A stretch of DNA of 64,000 nucleotides from the NCBI RefSeq assembly GCF_001625215.2, contig NC_030385.2:38341598-38405597 (forward strand), given 5' to 3'. Positions 14,191-26,942 of the stretch are shown here, piece by piece (position 1 is the stretch's first letter; the number at the start of each line of letters is the position of its first letter). A program made the position numbers and the translations under genes. A model generated the notes under the pieces. It had not been told where the DNA came from. It did no database searches and was given only the letters and a program-made list of their open reading frames with translations. The stretch comes from Daucus carota subsp. sativus. Lineage: Eukaryota > Streptophyta > Magnoliopsida > Apiales > Apiaceae.

Positions 14191-17100
14191 TCATTTCAAG
14201 GAACCTTGTACAAGATAGGAAGCCTTGCTACGGACCTGCTTGGTAATACATATAGACTATTAGTCAAAGTTAATAATCTAGACAGATAATGTCATATAGT
14301 CGCATTATTATTTTGTAATTTCTGAAAGGAAAGAATAAGCAGCAAACCTTTGATGCATGTGACCTCAGATCCGTACTGCTGATTTGGCAAGAACAGTTGC
14401 GAAGAAAAACACCCCACATATCTTTCATTAACGAATTTTCTCTTGTCGTAGAGTTATACAAAAGCCAGTTCTCGGTAAGAACCAAGTAAATGTATATCTT
14501 AAAAAGGTCACAGGAATTATCCTTCACATTGATTGATATAAGAAATGCTAGCATGTCCTCGGCATCAATAAACTGTGGTTGAAATATGCAGATACAATCA
14601 GCCGTAAAAGATATATCATCGCACGATGAACAAAGGACAGTAATTGGATATTCATTCTTTATGCAGTATCTGTATTATCTTAATGTTCAGCAAAGTGATT
14701 TTAAAAATAGTGAAAGACACATTGTCCAATTACAAGTTATAACTCATAACTGAGAAGCGCAAGGGAAATCCGCTTAAATACACACATTTATATTTGAAAC
14801 CAACACATATTGCCCTCTTAAACTAGTATATTTCTCAATAATGTATTCAAAGGTGTTTAAACTCAAATTGTTCAGCAGATACATAGTTCCCAGTTTCTGC
14901 TAAGCATTATCAAGATGGTATTCAATATGGTGGGCCTAGAGCCCCGATGTCTAATGGTAAGACAAGTTATTCAATGAGAGTAAATGAGAGTAACACCATG
15001 GATAGTAATGTTCCCACATCGACAAAAAGAGTCCACTTTGCATTCTGTTGCCACTTGCAACACCTTCAGAAATGGTATGAGCTTACTTTATTGTAAGCAA
15101 GTCCAACAATGTCCTACTAGATGCCTTATAGATATAATAGAATATAGTGTCCTAGTGATTTAAGACATGACTTGTGTATTTTACCTTGAACAATATGCCT
15201 CATAATTGTGCCTTATGATTATCATAATATTATATTTGAATTACAATTGGAGGGAAGGGAAAAGATGAGAGAAGATATGTGTAAAGAGGGAGGGAAAGAA
15301 ATTTTTTATTGATAAAAGTGAAATAAGGCATGCCTAGTGATGTCTTAAAAATGAGGCACTTGGTGGATGTCTTGGTGTTTTAAGGCATCACTAGGACATT
15401 GTTGGAGCATTCATTTGTATAAAATGCCTTAAATTCTAGTTTAGGACATTGATCTAGGGCACTCTTTGACTTGCTATGTAGCATTTAGAAACATAGAAGA
15501 TACAACTAGATTTATAACACACACACACACACACACACACATATCTTCAAATAAAATTATAAATGACAAAAATTTCAAAAGAAATTTTTTTCCAAGCAAC
15601 TGTCAAATCATTTATACTTTACTAAAATTGTTAGAGAGTTTGTGTAGTCTCTGAAGATCTAGTACTACTAACATGTCTAAGATATGATTAACATACCTTG
15701 TTGTCTAAGCAAGTTGACAGAAGCTGATATGCCACTGCACTTCTGAGCTGCTTGCTGCGTGAATCAGTTGCCATAATGCTCTCCACGATCCTTAAGGAGT
15801 TAATGTCACAAGGTACTCTGTGTTGACAAGAGCATGCAGATTATCCAACCACAAAAATCTTATGCAAACATCTATGATCTGCTATTATCTTATTAAATCA
15901 CCCAAATATTATTAGGCAAGTATATAACATATCCAAATTCTAACCGTACTGTAGTTGATGACGGTTATCTGAACAGCTTAAAAAAACAAAGAATAAAGAA
16001 TATTTCATCAATATAATGATATCACATTATAATGTCAGAGTTACTCTGTATTGACAACAGCATACAGATTATCCAACCACAAAAGCTAATGCAAACATCT
16101 ATGATCTGCTATTATCTTATAAAATCACACAAATATGATCAGGCAAGTAGAAAACATATCCAAATTCTAACAGTACTGTAGTCGATGAAGGTTATCTGAA
16201 CAGCTTAAAAAAAAACAAAGAATACCTTGCTAACAAGTAACAACTAACAAGAACTATATTGCAGAGACCCACACACTGGTTTTTTTTATTGCTACATCAT
16301 ATATATTCACAAAAATAAAGTTCCTTTCATTTGTTAAGAGATGAATTTTTAATTATTCTTTCTCCCTGCATTTTATGTTGATCTTGATGGTTAAAATATC
16401 AGCCGTTCTGTATAACTAAATGTTTGATGATCGCCTGATTGGTACTATGTATCATAATTATAGAAGGAAACATGAGCTTCACTGCGCACAAAAACAAAGA
16501 CAGGTGTAGTCATGTAGATCTACGATATAGCTGAAGAATACAACATAATTGATCACAGCATATACCTGGAAGCAATAGATATTGCTACTTTCTCACAGCT
16601 AGATTTCCATTCATTATTTCTGAAGTAATTTAGTACTGAAAATGTACAGTCATGCAGAATCATTGACAGCCCTAAAAGCTGGCGGTCTAGATAAAGAGAA
16701 ATAACTATAGCAAGCAACTCCTCTGTCTCTGAAGTAGAAAAGACTGCAAAGCTAGATCTGCAAAAACAATGTCACAATATTCAGATGTAAAGAACAGAAC
16801 AGGTATCTAGTTTAAAGGATATGTAGATTTCTCCTTTTTGGGAAAATAAATATAGCAGAATTTGCTAGAGTTATATAATCAAGCTGATGAATTCCAGAAT
16901 AAAAATCTCCTAATTATGTATTAGAATATTTTGGTACAGGCAAAATAGAAATATATCATGTCGCGTTAATGATTTACAATATATTTATATCAGCATCAAT
17001 AAATTTCACACACCTTACTTGACAGCCAGCAGCTATAAATTTCATCCATGCTCTGATATTTTGTGGAGGTCCGATATGATCAGAATCTAAATACATATCA

Positions 17101-19959
17101 ACTGTCATGAGAAGTATAGTGATATGCAATTCAAGAACTTGTACCTCACAAAAAGTTCGTCCCATTCGCAGTTACCATATATGTTGGAAGCGAATTCATG
17201 ATATTTGCATGCCATGGACACAACACAATATACTAATCTATTAATCTTGCCTAAAGATGGATGATAAAAGTCTAAAACCAACCAAATTTTCCACCACAAA
17301 ATACAGATACAAAAATTATCATTCTTTAGCCGTCATAACTATTATTTCCTGAAAGGGGCATAGCGAGATCAGAGGTTGCCTTAATATCATTATTGAGGCA
17401 TCAAAATTGAGGAAAGCTGACTAAATTTATAAAGTCTACTGTGTTGACCTTTTTTAGTGCCAGAATTTGGATTAAATTAAAATTTCTACTTTTAGGCTCT
17501 AGCACAATAATTTAGTTATATGGCACTCAGTATAATAAAAAGATAACAACAGTTAGTATATGACGAGGAGATGCTAAAATAATCTGTAATTATAATTTCT
17601 AGTTTTATAATCAGGCAGAGAATGCAAGCGAATGCTTTTAAAATGCAATACAATATGATTCTTTTCAAATTATACATATAACCAGTAAGCAAACATATTA
17701 TATAAAAATTTCATTATACAGATTAATCGAAGAATAATTAAATATAAAAAGAAACCGATTTGTCTAGCTCCATAAGGGTGCCCTAGATGTGGGTGTATGT
17801 TATTAGTATTTGTTTCATGTTTGGAACAAAAAATAAATAAAAATTACCTTAACAACTAAACGTTTGGTTACGATCATCTAATAACGCATTTTGATTTGTT
17901 AATAACAAAATAATTTAAGTACAACCTTAAAAAAACGAGAGAGGAAATAATAGTAGTACACTATGTAAGTGTGAACGGAGCTTACCCCCAAGATTCACAG
18001 TAGAAGAAAATTTTGATGGTGTATTGATTATGAAACCATAGATTTCAAGAGCTTCTTTTACTTCAGTGTACTTCGGCATCCAATCGATTTTAATAGATAA
18101 GTCAGTCTGAAAAGTAGACAGAAAGGGAGCAAAAGCTACAATCAATGGTCATCATTTACAATGTTTCAGTCAAAACTAACTATGAAACGTTGCAACCAAT
18201 TACCTTATTCTTTGGAGAGAGAACAGTACACCAAAAGTCACAGGCAGACGTGCTTAGCACTTCAATAGATGAGTACAGCACTACAAGGCAGATTTTAAGG
18301 ACATGACGATACAACTTTAAAACAAACAATCAGCTGAGTCAGTTTTGATCATTAATCTAAAATAAATTGTATACTTACTTAGATTAAATGTCCACTTTGC
18401 TATAGATTCGTTTAGATGACCTTTAACTAAAACTAACTTCAAAAGCCACCCATCTACCAGTAATCTTTCAAGGAAGGTTTCTCCTGCAACAAAATAGCAA
18501 ACTCATTCCTTCAGATTCTTCGTTAAGCAACTGCATTTTTCTTGTAAGATTACATATTTTATCAGTCACAAACTGCATTAGTCACTTTATATAAAAAGGT
18601 GTGATTTAAAAACAAAAATGTAAAAATAACATGCTTGAGCATTTGGCATTTCAAAAGGTAAAGTGAAAACCTTTCTTCGGGTGAACTTCAACTAAAGAAT
18701 CTAGCTCCATGCTCTTGAGTGACTCCAGAGACACACAGGTCTTAAGATCTGGTGACACAGACTTTGGTGGAGGTTTCTGCAAATTAAATTATGTCAAAAT
18801 TTATGCAGGAGATTAATGATACAGTTGTACACGCATCAGTATTAGTTTAGAAGTGTAACCTGATCACCAAAAATTTGCAGACCCCAGAAAGCAGATTCAT
18901 CTTCTCCATATATTCTCCCCATCTATAATTCAAAACTTAAATTTCTATTACAGAATTGGTGGCATAAAATGCGAGAAAAACTACTAAGCAAAGGTACATC
19001 ATACATGCCTCTTTTTGACATTCTTCAACACATCGAGACAGCTTGGCTTCTCCCACGTCGACTTCATCCTCGTCAGAACTGTAGCTTCTTCTATGCGTTG
19101 CTCTCCTGGAATTTTCAACGAGTGATCCCTTCTGCTTGTAGTGATCAGACAGAAGATCATCCAAACCTATAATCTTCTTCCTGACAGAAAAAGTAAACTT
19201 GCTTTTAACATACACTCTATAATTTATCAATTATTTAGAACTCACTGTATCCAGAAATGGCAAACTGCCATACTCTCTTATTGTACTTTCATCAACTGGG
19301 AGGGCACATACTTCACAAAATGGTTCCTCAAACACCTAATCTACACGACTAAAACAGATATAAAGGAGAATGACAGTGACATTCAGTTGTTCTATTATGA
19401 AATTTACAAATAACGCAACACAAAACATCCAATGCTAGTTACACAAAACAACCAAAGGTTCATACATCTCCGTACGTGTCATAAATCTGTTTACAACTAC
19501 AAATAATTACAACGCATCCCACAAACTCTCACAAGACAAAGAACCATCAAACATTTGGTCAATAATCACATACACAATTCACATTACATAAGCATGAATC
19601 ATATTTACAAGTATACAAATTAATCAAAACACGACATCACGACAAATTTTCTCCTACAATTCATTCAGATAAAGTTTCACAAGTTCATCAATACAAAACA
19701 ATCCATTAAACATACCAAACAGCCATTGCAATATCATTACAGACACCAAATCAGTAAACAAGATATAAACATGCTAGAATCAAACTGAATATCATTTCAA
19801 CATTAACAACGCAATTTCATAAACACATATAAAAGTATAAAACCACATAATATTAATAAATTCAAAAAAAAAAGGCATATGTGTAAAATTAATCGACCTT
19901 TTCTTAGTGGGATTAACGACTACGTCATCTTCTAACTCGAAATCCAGAAGCTCTCCCAT
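14191..19959 (-). CDS. ASAP1: Probable SMC5/6 complex subunit ASAP1 (NSE5-like)
   Basis: A 12-exon gene encoding 453 residues. Exons in reading order: 19898-19959, 19009-19180, 18860-18922, 18671-18776, 18379-18483, 18204-18280, 17986-18106, 17014-17086, 16566-16757, 15697-15817, 14348-14572, 14191-14235. Every junction keeps phase. The N-terminus is acidic (MGELLDFELEDDVVV), followed by KKIIGLDDLLSDHYKQKG and a serine/acidic segment, then a helical body without membrane segments or catalytic motifs. The name rests on length, on position between DUF1635 and nodulin-MFS genes as recalled for At2g28130, and on the N-terminal segment; I cannot confirm similarity by search. In Arabidopsis, ASAP1 pairs with SNI1 as the plant counterpart of Nse5/Nse6, supporting SMC5/6 in DNA repair and immunity. 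Oddities: intron 2 has a GC donor, and the acceptor of exon 10 lies in a duplicated segment. Confidence 0.7.
15097..15474. mobile_element. MITE-like element in ASAP1-like intron 10
   Basis: The left end GCAAGTCCAACAATGTCC is matched in inverse by the right part, both at about 15392-15411 (GGACATTGTTGGAGC) and at the outer end (GACTTGC). The motif GATGCCTTA/TAAGGCATC recurs in both arms. TAA on the left and TAT on the right could be a decayed 3-bp duplication of PIF/Harbinger type. There is no coding capacity. Confidence 0.5.
15516..15541. repeat. (CA)n microsatellite
   Basis: About twelve CA units inside the same intron, next to the MITE-like element. Confidence 0.9.
15812..16224. repeat. 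Tandem duplication spanning a splice acceptor
   Basis: 15812-15995 and 16040-16224 are diverged copies of one ~184-bp segment at an offset of 228 bases. The left edge of each copy contains the minus-strand acceptor (CAACACAG|AGTAC and CAATACAG|AGTAA). Only the copy next to exon 10 gives an open frame; using the distal copy would lead quickly to a stop. Confidence 0.85.
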
Positions 19960-20300
19960 CGCGATTGCCCTAGTTTTATGTCTGTGTGTATACGTGTGTG
20001 TAGCACTTAGAAGGGGTTCTTCTTTTCAATGCTTTCCAGTTTGGTGTTAATTTATTCAACTCCCGCCACACTTCGGGTCGCCCTTTTCTGCCGGGCCATT
20101 CCCCATTTTGAACCGTTTAAAGTTTTAACCTTGCTATCTTTCTTCGTTATTAAATCAAATCAATTATTTATAACGTTAAAAAAGGAAAAAAATATTTATA
20201 ACAGACAGAAAATGTAATTTGTTGGCATATGATTATTTCATTTGCTGGTTGTTTCAACTTGAAAATCGAAATGTTGAAACAACCAGCGTTGCAACTTTAT
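19960..20300. promoter_or_regulatory. Upstream region of ASAP1-like gene
   Basis: The 5' flank of the minus-strand gene, where its promoter and 5' UTR must lie. I do not see a clear TATA box. It is followed at 20309-20340 by a GC-rich motif (GCCGCGCGTTGCGGCGGC) standing out from AT-rich surroundings, of the kind found at the edge of dispersed plant repeats. Confidence 0.3.
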
Positions 20301-20694
20301 TTGTAACTAGTTGAGAAGCCGCGCGTTGCGGCGGCCTATAAAAATTATATTAATGATTTAATATTAATATTTGTAGAATAAAATAATTTTTTGGCTGTCT
20401 ATAAAAACTATATTAACGTTTTAAAATTAAAATTTGTAGGTTAAAATAATTTTATATTATAAAAATCTTGATGTAATACCAATACTAATATATAAAATTG
20501 TAAAATTGGACTATAATTCATGGTGATATAATGAAAATAAATTTATACAGGTAATTAATTATTTGAAGCACGACGAATCTTAATTTTATTTGTGTTTTTT
20601 TTTAAAGTAATCTTGTTCTTACATTGTCACCTTCCGCCAATTTTTTTGGATTGATTGTGCATAAAAACATCCAACTTAAATCCGTGGGGTTGTA

Positions 20695-21940
20695 GTATTG
20701 AGAGTGAGGAGGTTGTGTTTAGATGATCCAAAACATTACCATCTATAGGGTTATTTATAGGTGCAGAGAGACTTGTATGCTACTTTTTCCATAATTAAAT
20801 AATATGAAACAAAATCAGATTAAAACTTTCAAGCTACTATATTCCGTAAATAATCTGAAACAAAATCAAATCCTGAAACTTGCTTCTAATATACCCGAAA
20901 TTGAAAAAGATAGTTCTAATTTTTAATATTTTTCATCCAAAAATTCCAGAAATTAAAAAAATTTGAACGGAGCGATGTGAGAGGCGTCACCTACACGCCC
21001 CTTGCCTCTCCACCATATTTTCTTGTATACAAAGTAAATCATATAAAAATTAACAACAACAAACATGTCCGATGAACAAAATAAATATTATAAAAGAATA
21101 ACCACAAACATATATCACTAATAGTTGATTTATTGATATCAATCATCAATATCATGTCAAGACTATATTCTTTTCCCTTGTTTCAATTTGTCGACTCCCA
21201 CGTAGCGATCTATAACTATTTTTGCTTGCAACAACCTTTATTTTTTTAATAATATATAAACAGCCTTCACTTATCGTTGCAGAAGAACGACACCACCAAG
21301 TTAGAAATCAAGCAATAATATTATCACCAGAGAGGGGTAGAGTTCTAGTATTGACAGAGAGGAGGTTGTGTTTAGATGATCTAAAACCTACAATCTATAG
21401 GGGTATTTACAGGTGCAGAGAGACTTGTGTGCTACTCTTTCCCATAATTAAATAATCTGAAACAAAATCAGATTAAAACTTTCAGACTACTATATTCCAT
21501 AAATAATCTGAAATAAAATCAGATTCTGAAACTTGCTTCCAATATACCCGAAATTAAAAAAGGTTATTCTAATTTTTGATATTTTACATCCAAAAATTCC
21601 AGAAAATTAGAAAAATAGAACGGAGCGATGTGAGAGGCGCCACCTACACAGACTACTATATTCCATAAATAATCTGAAATATAATCAGATTCTAAAACTT
21701 GCTTCCAATATACCTGAAACTAAAAAAGATAGTTCTAATTTTTTGATATTTTACATCCAAAAATTCCAGAAAATTAGAAAAATAGAACGGAGTGATATGA
21801 GAGGCGCCACCTACACGCCCCTCGCTTCTCCTTTATATAAGTATATTTTACATCCAAAAATTCCAGAAAATTAGAAAAATAGAACGGAGTGATATGAGAG
21901 GCGCCACCTACACGCCCCTCGCTTCTCCTTTATATAAGTA
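20695..21940. repeat. Nested direct repeats (four unequal copies)
   Basis: A ~310-bp unit at 20695-21010 recurs at 21345-21650 (offset 653). Its 3' half recurs immediately at 21651-21835 and its last ~95 bases again at 21842-21940. Shared landmarks are GGAGGTTGTGTTTAGATGAT, the fragment ATCCAAAAATTCCAGAAA and the GC-rich end GAGAGGCGCCACCTACACGC. The later copies are nearly identical, so the 3' duplications are recent. No coding potential. The spacer 21011-21344 is unique. Confidence 0.85.
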
Positions 21941-22770
21941 TATTGATTTCGAATGTATTATTGAATTTATCTTTGAAAACATGAGTATTTTTATAAATTT
22001 TTTTATTTTGATTATTTGATTATAAATTATTAAAAATAATTATTTATATAAACATGTTTTAGAAGTGTGATATTTGGAAAAGGTTAACAAATTTTAGTTA
22101 CGTGATTACTTCAATTATTTTAACTTAATATTGATTATGTTTAAATACTCCGTTAACCCATAATTTAGTTGATAAATATTCTAATCATAATTATTTGACC
22201 TTAAAAATATTTCGTGATAATTAACTGGATATTCTACCTTTTCAAGAAAATTATAAGTATTTATCTATTATATTAATTATATTAATAACATATATCACAC
22301 GCTCGTATAGATATAATTGAGCATATCAGCTTAGAGTCATTCTTCGTAAATGCATGGCACGCTAGCATCATTGTTTTCGGATAAAGGATAGTTAAGTCAG
22401 ACATTTTGAACAAAATTAGAAAATTTGCACAAAACTAGAGATTTGAACTGTTTTAAAGATTTGATTGCTAGAATCCGCTATTATTAGAGTTGGGTAGTTA
22501 GCTGATTTGAATAAAAATTTGGATCCAAAAAATTAATTTTGAAAAAAAATTTTGAGAATTTTTTTGGGTTAGAGATTTTGATTTATGCAAAAAAACAAAG
22601 CAATCAGTTATTTATCAAATAGTTTTACAAGAAACTGCAAGTTCAATCCGCTAATCAAAAAACATATTTTAATCTGCTAGTCAAAACATATAATTTCAAA
22701 CGTTAACAGCTAATTGCCACGCCACGCATATATTTTTATTCAATTAAGATATATCAATGCTATTACCAGC
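21941..22770. other. Intergenic AT-rich DNA
   Basis: Between the nested repeats and the Stowaway-like MITE. I see no gene, RNA or transposon ends. Confidence 0.5.
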
Positions 22771-22772
22771 TA

Positions 22773-23029
22773 CTCCCTCCGTCCCCTTTTACATGTCCAT
22801 TTTGCATTTCAAAGAGTCAAATTGACCAATTTTTGACTAAACATTACAAATTATCTACTCATTATTTTTAAAATCTGAAAGTTGCATATTAAAATACTCT
22901 AAATATACTTTCTATTGATATGATTTTGATAATTTTTCTCAATTGTCTGATAAATGTAAAATTCAGTAAAAATAAAGTCAATTTGACTGGTCAAAAGTCA
23001 AAATGGACATGTAAAAAAGGACGGAGGAG
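22773..23029. mobile_element. Stowaway-like MITE
   Basis: A 257-bp element with inverted ends CTCCCTCCGTCCCCTTTTAC and its near-complement. Pairing extends through ACATGTCCATTTTG, and TA occurs on both sides (22771-22772, 23030-23031). The CTCCCTCCGTCC terminus and TA duplication are typical of Tc1/mariner-derived Stowaway elements in plants. It lies downstream of the MFS gene. Confidence 0.88.
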
Positions 23030-23426
23030 TACTATGCGAGGTGAGGCACATGTTATGTGCTTATGTTGGAATTAGGCATTTCTCCATAAAACAAGGATTT
23101 ATTTTGATTTTTTTTTATACTTACATACTATAATCAAATTTTTGTGAAGTATTTAGCCTTCTTTATTTATAAAAATACTTATTTACTTTTTCCTGAGATA
23201 TTTATAATTTATTTTAGAAAAATAAAATAGACCAAACCCGAATAATATTTATGGGTCCGTACTTTGGTACTTTGTGCCCAAACATATAATATTTTATAAG
23301 AAAATATCACAGCTTTGAGATAACATATGATGACTAATATTGCACATACACATATCTGTGACTGAGAAGAACAAATAGCGGAGGAAATGGTTAAAACTTA
23401 AAAAAGATAAATCTGCTTGTTGATCC

Positions 23427-25115
23427 TCAATTTGCTTCAGTTTCTTGTCTAAACTTCTTGTATATGTCCCCCTTGTAAAACTCTCTAGTTCTTAGCACCA
23501 AAATGAGAGAAGCAAAAGCTCCAAAGCATGCTGCAGCTGCCAGAATTATAAAAGATTGTCTATAACAATGAGCACCAATGCACGTCAGTTCCCCACTTGA
23601 TGATCTGTGCAGGTTCTTCCTCGAAAGATCTTTCAGGGCCTCGTGATCATACAAAACTCCGGTGATCCTCACGTTTAGTAAGTAGGAACCAACAGGGCTT
23701 GCCAACTGCCCAACATTGAACAATGTAGCATAGTGCTTAAGGCCAAATAGCTCAGATATTATGGCATTAAGTAATGGAAACTGTGCTCCAAATGAAAATC
23801 CAATGATCACGGATGCCACGTACACTGAGCCCGGGACTGGAAAGGCTATGAGGAGGTGTCCGACACATGACAAGAAGAGGAAGATTGTTGTCATAAGAGG
23901 CCTGGGAAATTTGTATTTAATTAGAAGCTTTTCGGACATCAGACCAGCAAATATTCTTCCAAAGTAGTTCCATATGCTTACTAGCGATACAAATGAGTTA
24001 ACATTTTTCATTGGATATCCGAGGGACTCTCCAATTTGACCCAAGTTGTCTATTGCAGTCAAGTTTGATCCAATTCCACAAGCTGTTGAGATTAGCAAAA
24101 TCAGCATGTCTACACTTAGTAGTGCTTGTAAGATTGTGTAATCTTCTCCTCTTGGTGGCTTATTGCATATCTCAGAAAAACAAGAAGTTCTTGGTATTTC
24201 TTCTGATCTTGCTGTAGATTGTTCTGGAATCTCTATCCTGACATCAGCAGTGGGAATTTTCTTTTGGTTCCAGAGAAATAGCTCTTCTCGGAAAACGATA
24301 AACAGAGGGAAAAAGAGTAGACCACAAACTATAGTAGCACTTGCATCGTAAGCAACTGGTGGGAAAGTTACCAGTTTCTGAGTTATGGTCATGGCCATCA
24401 GAAACAAAGCTAATACAATTGATACGTACAGGAACTGATACAGAACTCTGACCTCATTTGGCTGTCTACCAGTGCTAATATTCCGAATTGTGTAAACGAA
24501 AGCCATTGATATTGCAGCTGGAAGCCATGCAATAAGAAAGATAAGAGACTGAGGGTCATTGCCATATAGAGCCAAGTAAATCTGAGTCATGATAGCTCCA
24601 CTTAGTCCTGCAAACCCCTTCAAGAGACCCAAGAGCACGCCACGATTCTCAGGGAAGTTCTTAACACAGGTGACAAGAACTCCAGTGTTGGCAAAGTTGA
24701 GAGAATTGGCTGCAATGCACATATAAGTGCACATTTGCCATACTTTTGGCTTGGCTATTTTGCCGGTGACAGCAAGCCATATCACGAAGTAACCAACAAA
24801 ATTCAGAGACGAACCAATCACCAGAAGGAACCAAGTTGGAGTTACCTCAGCGATTAGGCCTGAGAAAATCCCAACATTTGAGCCGAGATCCTTGAAGAAT
24901 CCAATCAGATTGAGAGTGCTCTGATCATAGCCTAAGGAAGCTTTAATCTCCTTGGAGTAAATACCAAAAATGTAGGTGCCTCCTACACCAGCCATGATTG
25001 TAAAAGATGCAAAAAGTGAAAGCCATCGACCACGAAAAACATGGAAGGCAAACTCAAGCCTGCTGCCTTTAGCAGCAGAACTTAAGTTTTCTGTCATCGT
25101 CAGCTCTATAGGCAT
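23427..25115 (-). CDS. Nodulin-like major facilitator superfamily transporter
   Basis: A single-exon gene for a multi-span membrane protein of 562 residues from ATG 25115; an in-frame ATG at 25097 (MTENLSS) is the alternative. A longer open frame exists only through a non-ATG codon. The first half carries the Nodulin-like domain: FRGRWLSLFASFTIMAGVGG, IFGIYSKEIKASLGYDQSTL, FFKDLGSNVG and NFPENRGVLLGLLKG. A charged cytoplasmic loop follows (about residues 285-320), then the MFS C-terminal half with PPRGEDYTILQALLS, DNLGQIGESLGYP, SFGAQFPLLNAIISELFGL and the ending RTREFYKGDIYKKF. The sequence resembles the Arabidopsis At2g39210/At2g28120 type. The substrate is not established for this subgroup and cannot be read from sequence. 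The ASAP1-like gene lies downstream on the same strand. Confidence 0.93.
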   Translation of the reverse strand: MPIELTMTENLSSAAKGSRLEFAFHVFRGRWLSLFASFTIMAGVGGTYIFGIYSKEIKASLGYDQSTLNLIGFFKDLGSNVGIFSGLIAEVTPTWFLLVIGSSLNFVGYFVIWLAVTGKIAKPKVWQMCTYMCIAANSLNFANTGVLVTCVKNFPENRGVLLGLLKGFAGLSGAIMTQIYLALYGNDPQSLIFLIAWLPAAISMAFVYTIRNISTGRQPNEVRVLYQFLYVSIVLALFLMAMTITQKLVTFPPVAYDASATIVCGLLFFPLFIVFREELFLWNQKKIPTADVRIEIPEQSTARSEEIPRTSCFSEICNKPPRGEDYTILQALLSVDMLILLISTACGIGSNLTAIDNLGQIGESLGYPMKNVNSFVSLVSIWNYFGRIFAGLMSEKLLIKYKFPRPLMTTIFLFLSCVGHLLIAFPVPGSVYVASVIIGFSFGAQFPLLNAIISELFGLKHYATLFNVGQLASPVGSYLLNVRITGVLYDHEALKDLSRKNLHRSSSGELTCIGAHCYRQSFIILAAAACFGAFASLILVLRTREFYKGDIYKKFRQETEAN

Positions 25116-25172
25116 GCTGCTGATATAAAACACGAAGATGTATTGCACTCTAACCGAACATGATCTCTCCTC

Positions 25173-25181
25173 CTATATATA
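25173..25181 (-). promoter_or_regulatory. Candidate TATA box of MFS gene
   Basis: CTATATATAG lies about 60 bases upstream of ATG 25115 on the minus strand. A start site some 30 bases further would leave a short 5' UTR, which favours 25115 over longer open frames. Confidence 0.5.
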
Positions 25182-26940
25182 GAGCAATAAAAAGCTGATT
25201 GAACACCACATGATATATCTGTGTGTGGCTAAGAATCTAGCACCTTTTCAAAATCTTTAGGTGTAAAGTTAGAATCCTTCTTATAAGTGATGGAGTAAAG
25301 CCAAAGGGCGGTCTCCAAAATTTTGGACTCCTTTCATTGTGGTATTGCCTCGTGTTGAGCCTAATAATTCTTTTTTTTTTAAAGAAAAGCTTTCTGTTAA
25401 GACGGGCTGAGGGTTGAAAACTCATGAATCTAAAGTTTAATTTTTAATAAAAGGGCAACAGAGTAATGAGTCCCTTTTAAATTGGGTTATGAGGTCACAC
25501 ATTTTCCACCCCCTACTCACACATCTTGCATTCCCTTTCTCCACTTAATTGATTGTACATCTGTTTTTGGTTAGATCAGTTAGGCTAACAATTCCAAAAG
25601 TATCAGGATTAGGCTTCAGCATATTAATTATAATCTTCTCTAGTGTTGACAAGTCTAGGATCTGCATTTTTAGGTTTAGGTTAAGATGAAACTCCCTTTC
25701 CACATAAATTTGAAATTGACCTGCAACTAATCTGCGGTCACCAGGTGGTCCTAGGCACTAACTCATCACAACCATTTTTACGCAACCATGAAACATGATT
25801 GCGCTGTTATCTTAATCATTTTACCAGATACCTAAGTTATGGTTATATATCATTTTACCACATGAGAGACTTCGTATCGTTATATGGTCTAATACTCAGA
25901 AAAATATGAAACATGCCATTACGCGACTTTAAGACGCACAAATCTGCAGCACTTGCAAAACATAACCTCAGCACTGATGCTATACTTGAAACTTCTCATC
26001 AGTTTCAGTGTGTATTTGATCACTTAACTCTGGGCATAGCGAGTTTTTCAGTAAAGTGCGACTCCATCCATCAAGTCGAAATCATTACAATTTACTCTGA
26101 AAACAAAAGAATCTAGATTGATAAGGCATTACTACCTACCATCAATAATTCATCTGTATCTTCTGAGCTTATCGTCAATTATGGCTAGTGGAATCAAATC
26201 ACCCACAAGTGTGACACTACTTTCAGGTCCAGCAATGTGGTAAAATAGACCTGCATTTGTTTTATAGATTCCACAACTAGTTGAGACACTGTAGTGTCTT
26301 TTAGGCATGTGGTTTTATGAACCCAACCACTCATTAAAAAAGATAGATTTACGGAAAGCGGATGCCTTAAATTTCCTACTTGAGATTTGGGACACCAGCT
26401 AGGTAGCTAGGAATCTGACTTGATTACTGACCGACATGATCAAGTGGCAGAATTTGAAACAAATTCATAGATTTGAAGTACTAAATAAGTCAGGACAATA
26501 GAAAATTAACATGTTCGCAAACATATATACAGTTCGAATCCAAAACTCATGTTTACAAACAAGTGAGCAATCCAGATTCAGACGGGGGCTTATAGCCGAG
26601 GCTTCATGTCTGGGGCACCTTGCTCTCATCGTTAGTGATGTGGTAAAAAGTAAAACCTATAGTCTGTTGATCATTAGTAATAATTATAACCATAATGATG
26701 AAGCCAACAAGTCAATTCCACCCAGCATTGTCTATATAATCATGTGTAGTTATCTTCATCTATACTTTTACCAGTATGTCAGAAGTATCTATCGTTATCC
26801 TTAGGCTTCGATTTCTAGAAACATTACAAAATCATATTAAAGATAAGACCTACACAAGCTGATTGTAATCCTTCCTCACAGATAGAAACCATCTCATCAC
26901 TAGGCTAAAAAAGGAAAATTTTAAAAAAGAAATAACTATG
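25182..26940. other. Intergenic DNA upstream of MFS gene
   Basis: Contains the distal MFS promoter. Open frames at 25913-26116 and 26511-26804 resemble no protein I know. No RNA gene or clear transposon terminus seen. Confidence 0.45.
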
Positions 26941-26942
26941 GG

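Noticed and set aside
14930..15000. tRNA-like D-arm sequence (GTCTAATGGTAAGAC)
   Set aside because: No matching acceptor stem, anticodon arm or GGTTCRA B box follows.
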